NCBI GenBank assembly: GCA_916048095.2 | Contig: OU696592.1 | Location: forward strand, 2,751,915 to 2,815,914 | Length of the DNA stretch: 64,000 nucleotides | Direction of reading: 5' to 3' | DNA from: Sacculina carcini | Taxonomy: Eukaryota > Arthropoda > Thecostraca > Sacculinidae | Shown here: positions 36,381 through 52,662 of the stretch, one piece after another | Numbering within the stretch: position 1 is the first letter of the stretch | How the letters are laid out: every line of letters begins with the position of its first letter | The notes under the pieces: generated by a model | What the model saw: only the letters and a program-made list of their open reading frames with translations | Databases searched by the model: none | What the model was told of the DNA's origin: nothing | Made by a program: the position numbers and the translations under genes

Positions 36381-39300
36381 CCTATTGACTTTACACCGCC
36401 GTAACGTCCTTTAGATACACTTTGGAAAATTACAAATTATACCGTATTGTAGAAAACAAAATTTCTAGCACGATGGTATAATTTATTGTAATGTGTGACA
36501 AATAGTTCCTGAGAAATGGGTAGAAAAATAAATTAATTTTAATCACCCGGTGTTCAAGTGTAATTTTGGATGTATTTGAGAATTTTGCCAATTGTACACG
36601 TTTTTTGTATCATTTGTGGGTATAAAGTATAACTTTTCTTGTAGCACACAAAATTATCTACACAATAGTATAATTTTTATAGCTGTACCATTGCTGGTTT
36701 ATGAGGAATAGATAGCGGAATATTGACCAAAATATTCACGTTTTTTGTGCTAATTTTGCCTTTTTGCTTTTTTGTCATTTACACTTCACACCGCCGTAAC
36801 TTTTTTTTAATACACTTTGGAAAATTAAAATTTATACCGTGCTGTAGCAAACAAAATTTCCAGCATGATGGTATTATTTATTTAGATGTGTCATAGTTAG
36901 TTGCTGAGAAATATAGAAAAAAGTATAGAAAATCGGACGCGTGGAGTTTAAATAAAATTTTGAATGTAGATTGATTTTTCTTCCATTTTACATGTTTTAT
37001 ATTTAATTTTTGGGTAGAAATTTTAATTCGTTGAGTAGAACAGACAATTTTCTACACAGTGGTATAATTTTTATAGTTGTACCATTGCTGGTTTAGGAAG
37101 AGTAGTCTTCAGAAAATTGACCAAAATTTTCGCATTTTTAAGGGTTCATTTTGTCTTTTCACCGCTATAACTTTTTTGATTTCATTTTTGAAATTTAAAA
37201 TTTAATCTGAAGTGTAGACAAGAAAATTTCCAACGTGATGGTATAAATTTTGAGCGGGTAGGCCAAGTGGTGGCCAAATAATAGCTGATAGAAAATGGAC
37301 CAAGGAGGGTTGAACAGACACACAGACACACACACAGACACACACACACACACACACAGACACACACACACACACACACAGAGGATCTCTTTCATATATA
37401 CATTTTATGTATAGATTTAAGCCCGCCCGTCGTGCGGAACAGTTCATAAAATATAATTAATATTCAATTCAGAAAAAAATTAGTGCAAATTGAAAAAGAA
37501 AAACCCGCCCATAGGAAAGTTTTAGCCAAAATAAAAGTCTAAATGTGAAACTCATTTTTCAATTTAGAAAACATGTTTTTCCACAACGCGCCTCATATTT
37601 AAAGCTGCCCGTCGTGCGGAAAAATTCATAACTCAAACACGAAACAAACACAAAGAAAATTGATGAAAAACGACCAATAGAAAAAGTCAAATTTGTAAAT
37701 TCTTGTTTCAATTATTGACGAAGTTTTTTCTCTCAACACTTCTCAAATTCACACCCGTCCTTCGTGTGTAGTAATTCAGAAGTGTAACACTACCAAAACA
37801 ATGAAACTTTCTGTAATCTCTATAATTCCAGATTAATGCTTACTCAAAAACAGCATATGCATATAGTTGGCATTGCATGATATTACAACCCATATCCTTA
37901 TGCAACTTAAACGTATGCAACTTGAAATAAAACCAATTAAATTACACAGTAAAATTCAGTAGTTTACTTTGCTCCCAGTAGCATTTTACCCGCCCGTCGT
38001 GCGAACAATTCATGTGTAAATATTGAGGACAATAAAGCCTTTATATTCAGTATAGTGTAGCATTAATTAAACTGTACGCAATAAAACCACACCATCCATG
38101 CTTGGAGCTAATATGATACATTCTTAATTGTGATTGGGCTTCGGTGAAATTTAATCGGTGTATATTCCTGTGAAATCGCAAGTGCGCATAATAGCTGTCA
38201 AATTGGCAATATGTCCTTTTGAATTTACATCGCCGTAACTTCCTTCAGATACACTTTGGAAAATTAGAAATTATACTGCATTGTAGAAAACAAAATTTAC
38301 AGTACGATGGTATAATTTATTTTTATGTGTAACAAATAGAGACTGGAAAATAGTAGAAAAATGAATATATTTTAGTCGCCCGGTGTTCAAGTGTAATTTT
38401 GGATGTATTTGAGAATTTTGTCAATTTTACACGTTTTGTGTATCATTTGTGGGTATAAATTATAACTTTTCTTGTAGAACACAAAATTATCTACACAATA
38501 GTATAATATTTATAGCTGTACCATTGCTGGTTTATGAGGAATAGATAGCGGAATATTGACCAAAATATTCACGTTTTTTTGTGCTAATTTTGCCTTTTTG
38601 ACTTTGTCATTTACACTTCACACCGCCGTAATTTTTTTTAATACAATTTGGAAAATTCAAAATTATACCGTGGTGTAGAAAACAAAATTCCCAGCATGAT
38701 GGTATTATTTATTTAGATGTGTGATAATTAGTTTTTGATAAATAGAGAAAAATGTATAGAAAATCGGACGCGTTGAGTTTAAATAATATTTTGAATGTAG
38801 ATTGAATTTTTTTTTCATTTAACATGTTTTATATTCATTTTTGGGTATAAATTATAGTTTGTTGAGTAGAACAGAAAAGTTTCTACAGAGTGGTATAATT
38901 TTTATAGTTGTACCATTGCTGATTTAGGAAGAGTAGTCTTCAGAAAATTGACCAAAATTTTCGCATTTTTCAGGGTTCATTTTGTCTTTCCACCGCTATA
39001 ACTTTTTTTTGTTTTATTTTTAAAATTAAAATATTTACTTAAAGTGTAGACAAGAAAGTTTCCAACGTGATGGTAAATTTTTTACCTAAAGTGTAGACAA
39101 GAAAGTTTCCAACGTGATGGTATAAATTGTTAGCGGGTACGGTGAGTGATGGCCCAATAGGAGCTGATAGAAAATGGAGCAAGGAGGGTGGGACAGACAG
39201 ACAGACACACACACACACAGACACACAGAGGATCTCTTTTATATATATACTAGCATTAAAACCCGCCCGTTGTGCGGAACAATTCATAAAAATATTGCAA

Positions 39301-39695
39301 ATTAAAAATAAATAAGGCAAACTCATGAAAACCTTAATCAATTAATAAGTCTAAATTTCATTATTTTTAATTTTATTTTGACAAAATATTTTCACTCAAC
39401 CCGCCTCATATTTAAACCCGCCCGACGTGAGGAATAATTCAGAACTCGAACACCATCCGTTCTGGTTCTTGAAGTCAAATCCATTAGTTTTGTATATGAA
39501 TTCATTCTATACGGTGAAATTGAACCTTTTATTGCTGCCCGCGGGACATTTTTATTTCATAAAAATGAGCCATCGCTTCGTTTGCGTTTCAAGCCCCTGA
39601 TCATTGAACCAGCGAACCATGAACCAGCGCAATTATGTCACCTCATATTCAAGCATACATACACAGACAGACAGATAATTTCTTCTTTATGTATA
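36381..39695 (+). repeat. Segment A', second copy of part A
   Basis: Near-identical to 30711-34005, with one R1 array, a short R2 array, another R1 array and a 450-bp R2 monomer. The main difference is a longer CA/CAGA microsatellite at 37316-37380. The copy stops at GTATA (39691-39695), where the Helitron-like element begins. Confidence 0.8.
37316..37380 (+). repeat. CA/CAGA microsatellite in an R1 terminus
   Basis: ACAGACACACAGACACACAC-like tract, about 20 bp longer than the paired tract at 31646-31689. It is the only notable length change between the two A copies. Confidence 0.85.
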
Positions 39696-39723
39696 TCTAT
39701 ATATATAAAAGAGATCCTCTGTG

Positions 39724-39755
<32 letters not shown>

Positions 39756-42700
39756 CCACCCTCCTTGGTCACATTTTCAGCAAGCTGCTACTCGGTAACC
39801 ACTTAATGTACCCGCCAACAATTTATACCATTACGTTGGAAAATTTCTTGTCTACGCGATAGGATACATTTCAAATTTTAAAAATAAAACCAAAAAAAGT
39901 TATCGCGGTGAAAAGACAAAATGAACCCTGGAAAATGCGAAAATTTTGGTCAATATTCCTACATCTACTCATCATAAACCAGAAATGGTACAGCCAAACA
40001 GATTATACCACTGTGTAGAAAATATTCTGTTCTACACGATAGGCTATAATTAATATCCAAAAATTAAATATAAAATATGTAAAAATGACAAAATTTCAGT
40101 CTACATTCAAAATTATATTTAAGCTCGACGCGTCCGATTTTTTGTACTTTTTTCTCTATTTCTCAGCAACTAACTATGACACATCTAAATAAATATTACC
40201 ATCATGCTGGGAATTTTGTTTTCTACAGCACGGTATAATTTTTAATTTTCCAGAGTGTATTAAAAAAAAGTTACGGCGGTGTGAAGTCAAAATGACAAAG
40301 TCAAAAATTCAAAATTAGCACTGGAAACCGTGAATATTTTGGTAAATATTCCGCTATATATTCCTCATAAACCAGAAATGGTACAGCTATAAAAATTTAA
40401 CTATTGTGTAGAGAATTTTGTGTTCTACAAGAAATATTCTAATTTATACCCACAAATGATACAAAAAACGTGTAAAATTGGCAAAATTATCAAATACATC
40501 CAAAATTACACTTGAACACCGGGTGACTAAAATTAATTCATTTTTCTACTATTTCTCAGTAACTATTTGTCACACATCAAAATTAATTATACCATCGTGC
40601 TAGAAATTTTGTTTTCTACAATACGGTATAATTCTTCATTTTCCAAAGTATATCTGAAGGAAGTTACGGCGGTGTAAAGTTAAAAGGACATATTGCCAAT
40701 TTGACAGCTATTATGCGCAATTGCGATTACACAGGAATATACTACTGTGTAGAGAATTTTGTGTTCTACAAGAAAAGGTGTAATTTATACCCACAAATGA
40801 TACAAAAAACGTGTAAAATTGGCAAAATTCTCAAATGCATCCAAAATTACACTTGAACACCGGGTGACTAAAATTTATTCATTTTTCTACCCATTTCTCA
40901 GGAACTGTTTGTCACACCTTAAAATTAATTATACCATCGTGCTAGAAATTATGTTTTCTACAATACGGTATAATTTTTAATTTTCCAAAGTGTATCTGAA
41001 GGAAGTTACGGCGGTGTAAAGTCAAAATGTCATGTTGCCAATTTGACAGCTATTATGCGTACTTGCGATTACACATGAATATACACTGATTTAATTTCAC
41101 TAAAGTCCAATCACAATTTACGCACTTGCGATTACACAGGAATATACTACTGTGTAGAGAATTTTGTGTTCTACAAGATAAGCTATAATTTATACCCACA
41201 AATGTTACAAAAAACGTAGAAAATTGGCAAAATTCTCAAATACATCCAAAATTACACTTGAACACCGGGCGACTAAGATTAATTCTTTTTTGTACTATTT
41301 CTCAGTAACTATTTGTAACACATAAAAATAAATTATACCATAGTGCTAGAAATCTTATTTTCTACAAAACGATATAATTTGTAATTTTCCAAAGTGTATC
41401 TGAAGGAAGTTACGGCGGTGTAAAGTTAAAAGCACATATTACCAATTTGACAGCTATTATGCGCACTTGTGATTACACAGGAATATACACCGATTAAATT
41501 TCACTGAAGCCCAATCACAATTAAGAATGCATCATATTAGCTCCAAGCATGGATCGTGTGGTTTTATTGGGTACAGTTTAATAAATGCTACACTATACTG
41601 AATAGAAAGGCTTTATTGTCCTCAATATTTACACATGAATTGTTCCGCCCGACGGGCGGGTAAAATACTACTGGGAACAAAGTTAACTACTGAATTTTAC
41701 TGTATAATTTAATTGGTTTAATTTCAAATTGCATAAGCTTAACTTGCATAAGGATATGGGTTGTAATATCATGCAATGCCAACTATATGAATATGCTGTT
41801 TTAGCGGTCGCATAAATCTGGAATTATAGAGATGACAGAAAGTTTCATTGTTTTGATAGTGTTACACTTCTGAGTTACTACACACGAAGGACGGGTGTGA
41901 ATTTGAGCCGTGTTGAGGGAAAAACATCGTCAATAATTAAAACAAGAATTTACAAATTTGACTTTTTCTGTTGGTCGTTTTTCATCAATTTTCTTTGTGT
42001 TTGTTTCGTGTTTGAATTATTCCGCACCACGGGCAGCTTTAAATATGAGGCGGGTTGTGGAAAAACATGTTTTCTAAATTGAAGCATAAATTTCACATTT
42101 AGACTTTTATATTGGCTAAAACGTTCCTATGGGTTTGTTTTTCTTTTTCAATTTGCACTAATATTTTTATGAATTCAATATTAATTATATTTTATGAACT
42201 GTTCCGCACGACGGGGGAATTAAATGTATCTATAAAGAGTGGGTTTAAATGATAGCGAGGTATATGATATTTTGCTAGCAGTAAATATTCTAGCGATAAA
42301 AGTAGAATAGCTCTTAAGCAAATGATTTTGGAGAGTGATGTGAACCTTTAGATATATTTTGCGATCTGATGATATATGTATTAGGAATAATACGTAGCAG
42401 AATATAGATTGCATAATATAATATCGGCTGTAATATCAAGGGCTGTAATATCGGTGTAATCAAAAAAATAACAACTGTATGAATATGATGCATTAGTGGA
42501 AGCATTAACCGGGAATTATGAGATAATATGATAATGGTGTATAATTATATCGCATTATGCAACAAATGTGAATTTAGCTGCATTACAGTCTGGTCCCGAT
42601 ACTATATTGGCGGGTTGAGAGAAAAGTATTGGTGGGCCGCGTGTTTGGGACCCCTGGGGTAGATAATCTCAGTCTTCTGATTACAAATTATGATCGCATC

Positions 42701-45628
42701 AGTATTTTTTGTGATCACAAACTAATAAGTTAAATCACCTCAGACTAGGCTGAGAGCGGTCAATATTGAATGGTTGGGTTGGGTTGGGTAGGTTTGACTC
42801 AGGTTATATTGGAATTTAATGATAGCGGAAAATATATAAATTTTAACAATAAATATTATAGCGGTAAAAGTGAAATAGTACTTGAGCAAATGATATTGGG
42901 GAATGATGTTAAGTAATAAATATAGTTTGGAAACATTCTGATGAAAAGATTTCATCATCTTTCATTGTTTGTTTCGTGTTTGTGTTCTGAATTATACCAC
43001 ACGACGGGCAGATTTATATATCAGGAGGGTTGAGGAATAATATTTGTCAAAATAAGAACAAAAATATTCACATTTAGACTTTTCTATTGGTTAAGATATT
43101 TATAGGTTACATTTTTTGGTTTTCAATTTGTATTCATTATATTTTCTGGATTTGATATGAATTTTATTGTATGAATTGTTCCGCACGACGGGTGGGTTTA
43201 AAAAAGTGTTTTTAGATCATTTTTTCAAATGTTTCATTTAAAAAAAGTTTTTTTTATAAATAAAAATGTTCCGCGGGCAGCAACTATAGACAATAGAACG
43301 TTCAATTTCCCCTGTAGAATTAATCCATACACAAAACCAATGGATTTGACTTCAAATATGAATTGTATTGTATGAATTGTTCCGCACGACGGGCGGGTTT
43401 ACAAAAAGTGTTTCCATTTTTTAGTTCATTTTTTCAAATGGTTCATTTAAAAAAAGGTATTTAAAAAAAATAAAAATGCTCCGCGGGCAGCAACTATAGA
43501 CCATAGAACGTTAAATTTACCCTGTAGAATTAATCCATGCACAAAACCAATGGATTTGACTTCAAGATCCAGAACGGATCGTGTTCGAGTTCTGAATTAT
43601 TCAGTTATTCGAGTTCTGAATTATTATTCAGCACGACGGGCGGGTTTAAAAATGACTCAGGCGGACTAAGGGGGAATATTTTGTCGAAATAAAAATAATT
43701 AAACTTATAATTTTCAATTGATTAATATTTTTATGAGTGTACCCTATTTCATTTTTATTTTTCCATATTTTTTTATGAATTGAATATGAATTGAATATGA
43801 ATTGTTATGAATTGCTCCGCACAACGGGCGGGTTTTAATGCTATATATATACATAAAGAAGAAATTATCTGTCTGTCTGTGTATGTATGCTTGAATATGA
43901 GGTGACATAATTGCGCTGGTTCATGGTTCGCTGGTTCAATGATCAGGGGCTTCAAACGCAAACGAATCGATGGCTCATTTTTATGAAATAAAAATGTCCC
44001 GCGGGCAGCAATAAAACGTTCAATTTCACCGTATAGAATGAATTCATATACAAAACTAATGGATTTGACTTCAAGAACCAGAACGGATGGTGTTCGAGTT
44101 CTGAATTTTTCCTCACGTCGGGCGGGTTTAAATATGAGGCGGGTTGAGTGAAAATATTTTGTCAAAATAAAATTAAAAATAATGAAATTTAGACTTTTTA
44201 ATTGATTAAGGTCTTCATGAGTTTGCCTTATTTATTTTTAGTTTGCAATATTTTTATGAATTGTTCCGCACAACGGGCGGGTTTTAATGCGGTTTTAATG
44301 CTATATATATTCATAAAGAAGAAATTATCTGTCTGTCTATGTATGTATGCTTGAATATGAGGTGACATAATTGCGCTGGTTCATGGTTCGCTGGTTCAAT
44401 GATCAGGGGCTTCATACGCAAACGAAGCGATGGCTCATTTTTATGAAATAAAAATGTCCCGCGGGCAGTTATTCATGTTATGAATTGCTCCGCACAACGG
44501 GCGGGTTTTAATGCTAGTATATTCATAAAGAAGAAATTATCTGTCTGTCTATGTATGTATGCTTGAATATGAGGTGACATAATTGCGCTGGTTCATGGTT
44601 CGCTGGTTCAATGATCAGGGGCTTCAAACGCAAACGAAGCGATGGCTCATTTTTATGAAATAAAAATGTCCCGCGGGCAGTTATTCATGTTATGAATTGC
44701 TCCGCACAACGGGCGGGTTTTAATGCTAGTATATACATAAAGAAGAAATTATCTGTCTATCTGTGTATGTATGCTTGAATATGAGGTGACATAATTGCGC
44801 TGGTTCATGGTTCGCTGGTTCAATGATCAGGGGCTTCAAACGCAAACGAAGCGATGGCTCATTTTTATGAAATATAAATGTCCCGCGGGCAACAATAAAA
44901 CGTTCAATTTCACCGTATAGAATGAATTCATATACAAAACTAATGGATTTGACTTCAAGAACCAGAACGGATGGTGTTCGAGTTCTGAATTATTCCTCAC
45001 GTCGGGCGGGTTTAAATATGAGGCGGGATGAGTGAAAATATTTCGTCAAAATAAAATTAAAAATAATGAAATTTAGACCTTTTAATTGATTAAGGTTTTC
45101 ATGAGTTTGCCTTATTTATTTTTAATTTGCAATATTTTTATGAATTGCTCCGCACAACGGGCGGGTTTTAATGCTATATATATATACATAAAGAAGAAAT
45201 TATCTGTCTGTCTGTGTATGTATGCTTGAATATGAGGAGACATAATTGCGCTGGTTCATGGTTCGCTGGTTCAATGATCAGGGGCTTCAAACGCAAACGA
45301 AGCGATGGCTCATTTTTATGAAATAAAAATGTCCCGCGGGCAGCAATAAAACGTTCAATTTCACCGTATAGAATGAATTCATTTACAAAACTAATGGATT
45401 TGACTTCAAGAACCAGAACGGATGGTGTTCGAGTTCTGAATTATTCCTCACGTCGGGCGGGTTTAAATATGAGGCGGGTTGAGTGAAAATATTTTGTCAA
45501 AATGAAATTAAAAATAATGAAATTTAGACCTTTTAATTGATTAAGGTTTTCATGAGTTTGCCTTATTTGTTTTTAATTTGCAATATATTTATGAATTGCT
45601 CCGCACAACGGGTGGGTTTTAATGCTAG
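39696..45628 (+). mobile_element. Helitron-like non-autonomous element, 5933 bp, with precise insertion
   Basis: Starts TCTATATATATAAAAGAG at 39696, preceded by A. It ends with the hairpin CCGCACAACGGGTGGG, TTTTAATG and CTAG at 45625-45628, followed by T. The left flank is CTTCTTTATGTATA and the right flank is a TA run then GCATTAAAACCC. The sister locus at 33992-34012 has these flanks joined with only TA repeat between them, so the element is absent there. There is no target duplication. Inside, R1 (39696-41500) leads through the linker to R2 (41640-45628). There is no Rep, helicase or other coding frame; length and organisation resemble large non-autonomous Helitron-like repeats. Identity to 16049-20897 suggests recent transposition. 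Confidence 0.7.
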
Positions 45629-47816
45629 TATATATATATAGCATTAAAACCCGCCCGTTGTGCGGAGCAATTCATAACATGAAATTCATATTCAATTCAT
45701 AAAAAAATATGGAAAAATAAAAATGAAATAGGGTACACTCATAAAAATATTAATCAATTGAAAATTATAAGTTTAATTATTTTTATTTCGACAAAATATT
45801 TCCCCTCAGTTCGCCTGAGTCATTTTTAAACCCGCCCGTCGTGCTGAATAATTCAGAACTCGAACACGATCCATTCTGCATCTTGAAGTCAAATCCATTG
45901 GTTTTGTGTATGGATTAATTCTACAGGGTAAATTGAACGTTCTATTGTCTATAGTTGCTGCCCGCGGAGCATTTTTATTTTAAAATATACCTTTTTTTAA
46001 ATGAACCATTTGAAAAAATGAACTAAACAATGGAAACCCTTTTTTTAACCCCGCCCGTCGTGCGGAACAATTCATACAGTAAAATTCATATTTGAAGTCA
46101 AATCCATTGGTTTTGTGTATGGATTAATTCTACAGGGGAAATGGAACGTTCTATTGTCTATAGTTGCTGCCCGCGGAGCATTTTTATTTAAAAAAAATAC
46201 CTTTTTTAAATGAACCATTTGAAAAAATGAACTAAAACACTTTTTTTAAACCCGCCCGTCGTGCGGAACAATTCATACAATAAAATTCATATCAAATCCA
46301 TAAAATATAATGAATACAAATTGAAAACCAAAAAATGTAACCTATAAATATCTTAACCAATAGAAAAGTCTAAATGTGAATATTTTTGTTCTTATTTTGA
46401 CAAATATTATCCCTCAACCCGCCTGATATATAAATCTGCCCGTCGTGTGGTATAATTTAGAACACAAACACGAAACAAACAATGAAAGATGATGAAATCT
46501 TTTCATCAGAATGTTTCCTAACTATATTTATTACTTAACATCATTCCCCAATATCATTTGCTTAAGTACTATTTTACTTTTACCGCTATAATATTTATTG
46601 ATAAAATTTATATATTTTCCGCTATCATTAAAACCCAATATATCCTGAGTCAAACCTACCCAACCCAACCCAACCATCCAATCTTGACCGCTCTCAGCCT
46701 ATTCTGAGGTGATTTAACTTATTAGTTTGTAATCACAAAATATACTGATGCGATCATAATTTGTAATCAGAAGACTGAGGTTATCTACCCCAGGGGTCCC
46801 AAACACGCGGCCCACCAATACTTATCTCTCAACCCGTCAATATAGTATCGGAACCAAACTGTAAGGCAGCTAAATTCACATTTGTTGCATAATGCGATAT
46901 AATTATACACCATTATCATATCATCTCATAATTCCCGGTTAATGCTTCCACTAAAGCATCATATTCATACAGTTGTTATTTTTTGGATTACACCGATATT
47001 AAAGCCCTTGATATTACAGCCGATATTATATTATGCAATCTATATTCTGCTACGTATTATTCCTAATACATATATCATCAGATCGCAAAATATATTTAAA
47101 GGTTCACATCATTCTCCAAAATCATTTGCTTAAGAGCTATTCTACTTTTATCGCTAGAATATTTACTGCTAGCAAAATATCATATACCTCGCTATCATTT
47201 AAACCCACTCTTTATAGATACATTTAATTCGCCCGTCGTGCGGAACAGTTCATAAAATATAATTAATATTCAATTCATAAAAAATTAGTGCAAATTGAAA
47301 AAGAAAAACAAACCCACAGGAAAGTTTTAGCTACTATAAAAGTCTAAATGTAAAATTTATGTTTCAATTTAGAAAACATGTTTTTCCACAACCCGCCTCA
47401 TATTTAAAGCTGCCCGTCGTGCGGAATAATTCAGAACTTAAACACGAAACAAACACAAAGAAAATTGACGAAAAACGACCAATAGAAAAGTCAAATTTGT
47501 AAATTCTTGTTTTAATTATTGACGATGTTTTTCCCTCAACACTACTCAAATTCACACCCGTCCTTCGTGTGTAGTAATTCAGAGGTGTAACACTATCAAA
47601 ACAATGAAACATCTCTATAATTCCAGATTAATGCTTCCTCTAAAACAGCATATGCATATACTTGGCATTGCATGATATTACAACCCGTATCCTTATGCAA
47701 CTTAAGCGTATGCAACTTGAAATTAAACCAATTAAATTACACAGTAAAATTCAGTAGCTTACTTTGTTCCAAGTAGCATTTTACCCGCCCGTCGTGCGGA
47801 ACATTTGATGTGTAAA
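45629..47816 (-). repeat. R2 array, opening part of segment B'
   Basis: Same module order as 34012-36180 at a constant offset of 11630, with rare substitutions (for example TTGGCC at 34180 against TTCGCC at 45810, and AACATTTAATG at 36171 against AACATTTGATG at 47801). Confidence 0.8.
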
Positions 47817-48005
47817 TATTGAGGACAATAAAGACTTTCTATTCAGTATAGTGTAGCATTAATTAAACTGTACGCAAAAAAACCACACCATCCATGCTTG
47901 GAGATAATATGATGCATTCTTAATTGTGATTGGGCTTCAGTGAAATTTAATCGGTGTATATTCCTGTGTAATCGCAAGTGCGCATAATAGCTGTCAAATT
48001 GGCAA
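45642..48005 (+). repeat. Segment B', second copy of part B
   Basis: Pairs with 34012-36375. With A' it completes the second copy of the AB unit, split by the 5933-bp element. After about 48005 the two copies diverge inside R1. Confidence 0.8.
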
Positions 48006-50100
48006 TATGTCCTTTTGACTTTACACCGCCGTAACTTCCTTCAGATACCCTTTGGAAAATTACAAATTATACCGTATTGTATAAAACAAGATTTCTAGCA
48101 CGATGGTATAATTTATTTTTATGTGCAACAAATAGAGACTGAGAAATAGTAGAAAAATGAATAAATTTTAGTCGCCCGGTGTTCAAGTGTAATTTTGGAT
48201 GTATTTGAGAATTTTGCCAATTTTACACGTTTCTTGTATCATTTGTGGGTATAAATTATAGCTTATCTTGTAGAACACAAAATTATCTACACAGTAGTAT
48301 ATTCCTGTGTAATCGCAAGTGCGCATAATAGCTGTCAAATTGGCAACATGACATTTTGACTTTACATCGCCGTAACTTCCTTTAGATACACTTTGGAAAA
48401 TTAAAAATTATACCGTATTGTAGAAAACAAAATTTCTAGCACGATGGTATACTTTATTTTTTTGTATAACAAATAGTTACTGATAAATAGTAGAAAAATG
48501 AATTAATTTTAGTCGCCCGGTGTTCAAGTGTAATTTAGGATGTATTTGAGAATTTTGCCAATTTTACACGTTTTTGTATCATTTGTGGGTATAAATTATA
48601 ACTTTTCTTGTAGAACACAAAATTATCTACAGAGTAGTATATTCCTGTGTAATCGCAAGTGCGTAAATTGTGATTGGACTTCAGTGAAATTAAATCAGTG
48701 TATATTCATGTGTAATCGCAAGTGCGCATAATAGCTGTCAAATTGGCAACATGACATTTTGACTTTACACCGCCGTAACTTCCTTCAGATACCCTTTGGA
48801 AAATTACAAATTATACCGTATTGTAGAAAACAAGATTTCTAGCACGATGGTATAATTTATTTTTATGTATAACAAATAGTTACTGATAAATAGTAGAAAA
48901 ATGAATTAATTTTAGTCGCCCGGTGTTCAAGTGTAATTTTGGATGTATTTGAGAATTTTGCCAATTTTACACGTTTTTGTATCATTTGTGGGTATAAATT
49001 ATAGCTTATCTTGTAGAACACAAAATTATCTACACAGTAGTATATTCTGTGTGATCGCAAGTGCGCATAATAGCTGTCAAATTGGCAACATGACATTTTG
49101 ACTTTACATCGCCGTAACTTCCTTTAGATACACTTTGGAAAATTAAAAATTATACCGTATTGTAGAAAACAAAATTTCTAGCACGATGGTATAATTTATT
49201 TTTATGTATAACAAATAGTTACTGATAAATAGTAGAAAAATGAATTAATTTTAGTCGCCCGGTGTTCAAGTGTAATTTTGGATGTATTTGAGAATTTTGC
49301 CAATTTTACACGTTTTTGTATCATTTGTGGGTATAAATTATAAATTTTCTTGTAGAACAAAAAATTATCTACACAATAGTATAACTTTTATAGCTGTACC
49401 ATTGCTGGTTTATAAGGAATAGATAGCGAAATATTGACCAAAATATTCACGCTCTTGTGTGCTAATTTTGCCTTTTTGACTTTGTCATTTACACTTCACA
49501 CCGCCGTAACTTTTTTTAATACACTTTGTAAAATAAAAAATTATACTGTGTTGTAGAAAACAAAATTCCCAGCATGATGGTATTATTTATTTAAATGTGT
49601 GATAATTAGTTTTTGAGGAAGAGAGAAAAAAGTATAGAAAATCGGACGCGTGGAGTTTAAATAAAATTTTGAATGTAGATTGATTTTTTTTCAATTTTAC
49701 ATGTTTTATATTTAATTTTTGGGTATAAATTATAATTTGTTGAGTAGAAGAGAAAATTTTCTACACAATGGTATAATTTTTATAGTTGTACCATTGCTGT
49801 TTTAGGAGGAGTAGTCTTCAGAAAATTGACCAAAATTTTCTTATTTTTCAGGGTTCATTTTGTCTTTTCACCGCTATAACATTTTTTTATTTCATTTTTG
49901 AAATTTAAAATTTAATCTAAAGTGTAGACAAGAAAATTTCCAACGTGATGGTATATATTGTTAGCGGGTACGCCAAGTGGTGGCCGAGTATTAGCTGATA
50001 GAAAATGGACCAAGGATGGTGAGCACACACACACAGACACACACACAGACACACACACAGACACACAGAGGATCTCTTTTATATATATAGATAGATATAT
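47817..50100 (-). repeat. Linker and R1 array with TC terminus
   Basis: Four or more main-subtype units near 48010-49370, then the second and third subtypes. The terminus is GGACCAAGGATGGTGAGCAC with a CACAGACACACACACAGACA tract and CTCTTTTATATATATAGATA at 50075-50094. Confidence 0.75.
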
Positions 50101-51190
50101 ATATAAGCCCGCCCATCGTGCGGAACAATTCATAAAGTAAAATTCATACTCAATCCATAAAAGAGAATGAAGACAAATTAAAAAGCAAAAAAATTATCCT
50201 GTAAATATGTTTACCAATAAAAAAGTCTAAATGTTGATAGTTTCATTTTAATTTTGACAAAATAGTATTCCTCAACCCGCCTCATATTTAAACCTACCCT
50301 TCGTGCGGAATAATTCAGAACACAAACACGTACCAAACAATGAAAATTCTAGCATATATACCCGCCCGTCGTGCGGAACAATTCATACTTAGAAATTTGT
50401 GTATATTTCATAAGAGAAAAGGAATATGAATGAAAAAATGAAAACCCGTAAAAAGTCTAAATTTCCATCTTTTTATATTAATTTTGGCAAAATAGTTGTG
50501 CTACACCGCCTCATACCGCCTCAACCTGCCCGTCGTGCTGAATACACAATGAAAAATGACTATACTTTTTCATCATAATGTTTCCAAAATATAATTATAA
50601 ATTAACATCATCTAGCATTGAAACCCTCCCGTTTCGCGGAACAATTAATCAAGTAACATAAATATTGGATTCATAAAATAAAACGAATACAAATATGAAA
50701 AGAAAAAGTAAATCAATAAAAACTCTAAATATAAATGTGTATATTTTAGCTGTGGCGAAATATTTTCCCTCGAACAGAATCATATTTAAACCCGCCCGTC
50801 GTGCGGAACAATTTATAAAATATAATGAATCAAAAAGCAAAAAGATTATCCAATAGAAAAATATAAATTTGTAAATTCTTGTTTTAATTATTGACGATTT
50901 TTTTCCCTCAACACTGCTCAAATTCACAACCGTCCTTCGTGTGTAGTAATTCAGAAGTGTAACACTATCAAAACAATGAAACTTTCTGTCATCTCTATAA
51001 TTCCGGATTAATGCTTCCGCTAAAACAGCATATGCATATAGTTGGCATTGCATGATATTACAACCCATATCCTTATGCAATTTAAGCGTATGCAACTTGA
51101 AAATAAACCAATTAAATTACACAGTAAAATTCAGGATTTTAATTTGTTCCCAGTAGCATTTTACCCGCCCGTCGTGCGGAACAATTCATG
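50101..51190 (-). repeat. R2 array
   Basis: Hairpin cores at about 50107, 50359, 50629, 50790 and 51166, with the ACAACCGTCCTTCGTGTGTA module at 50925. The last R2 segment before the end of the block. Confidence 0.7.
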
Positions 51191-52603
<1,413 letters not shown>

Positions 52604-52662
52604 TTAACATTAAACATTTATTTTAAATTAATTGGTATATAAGGTATAAAATGTCAAAATTG

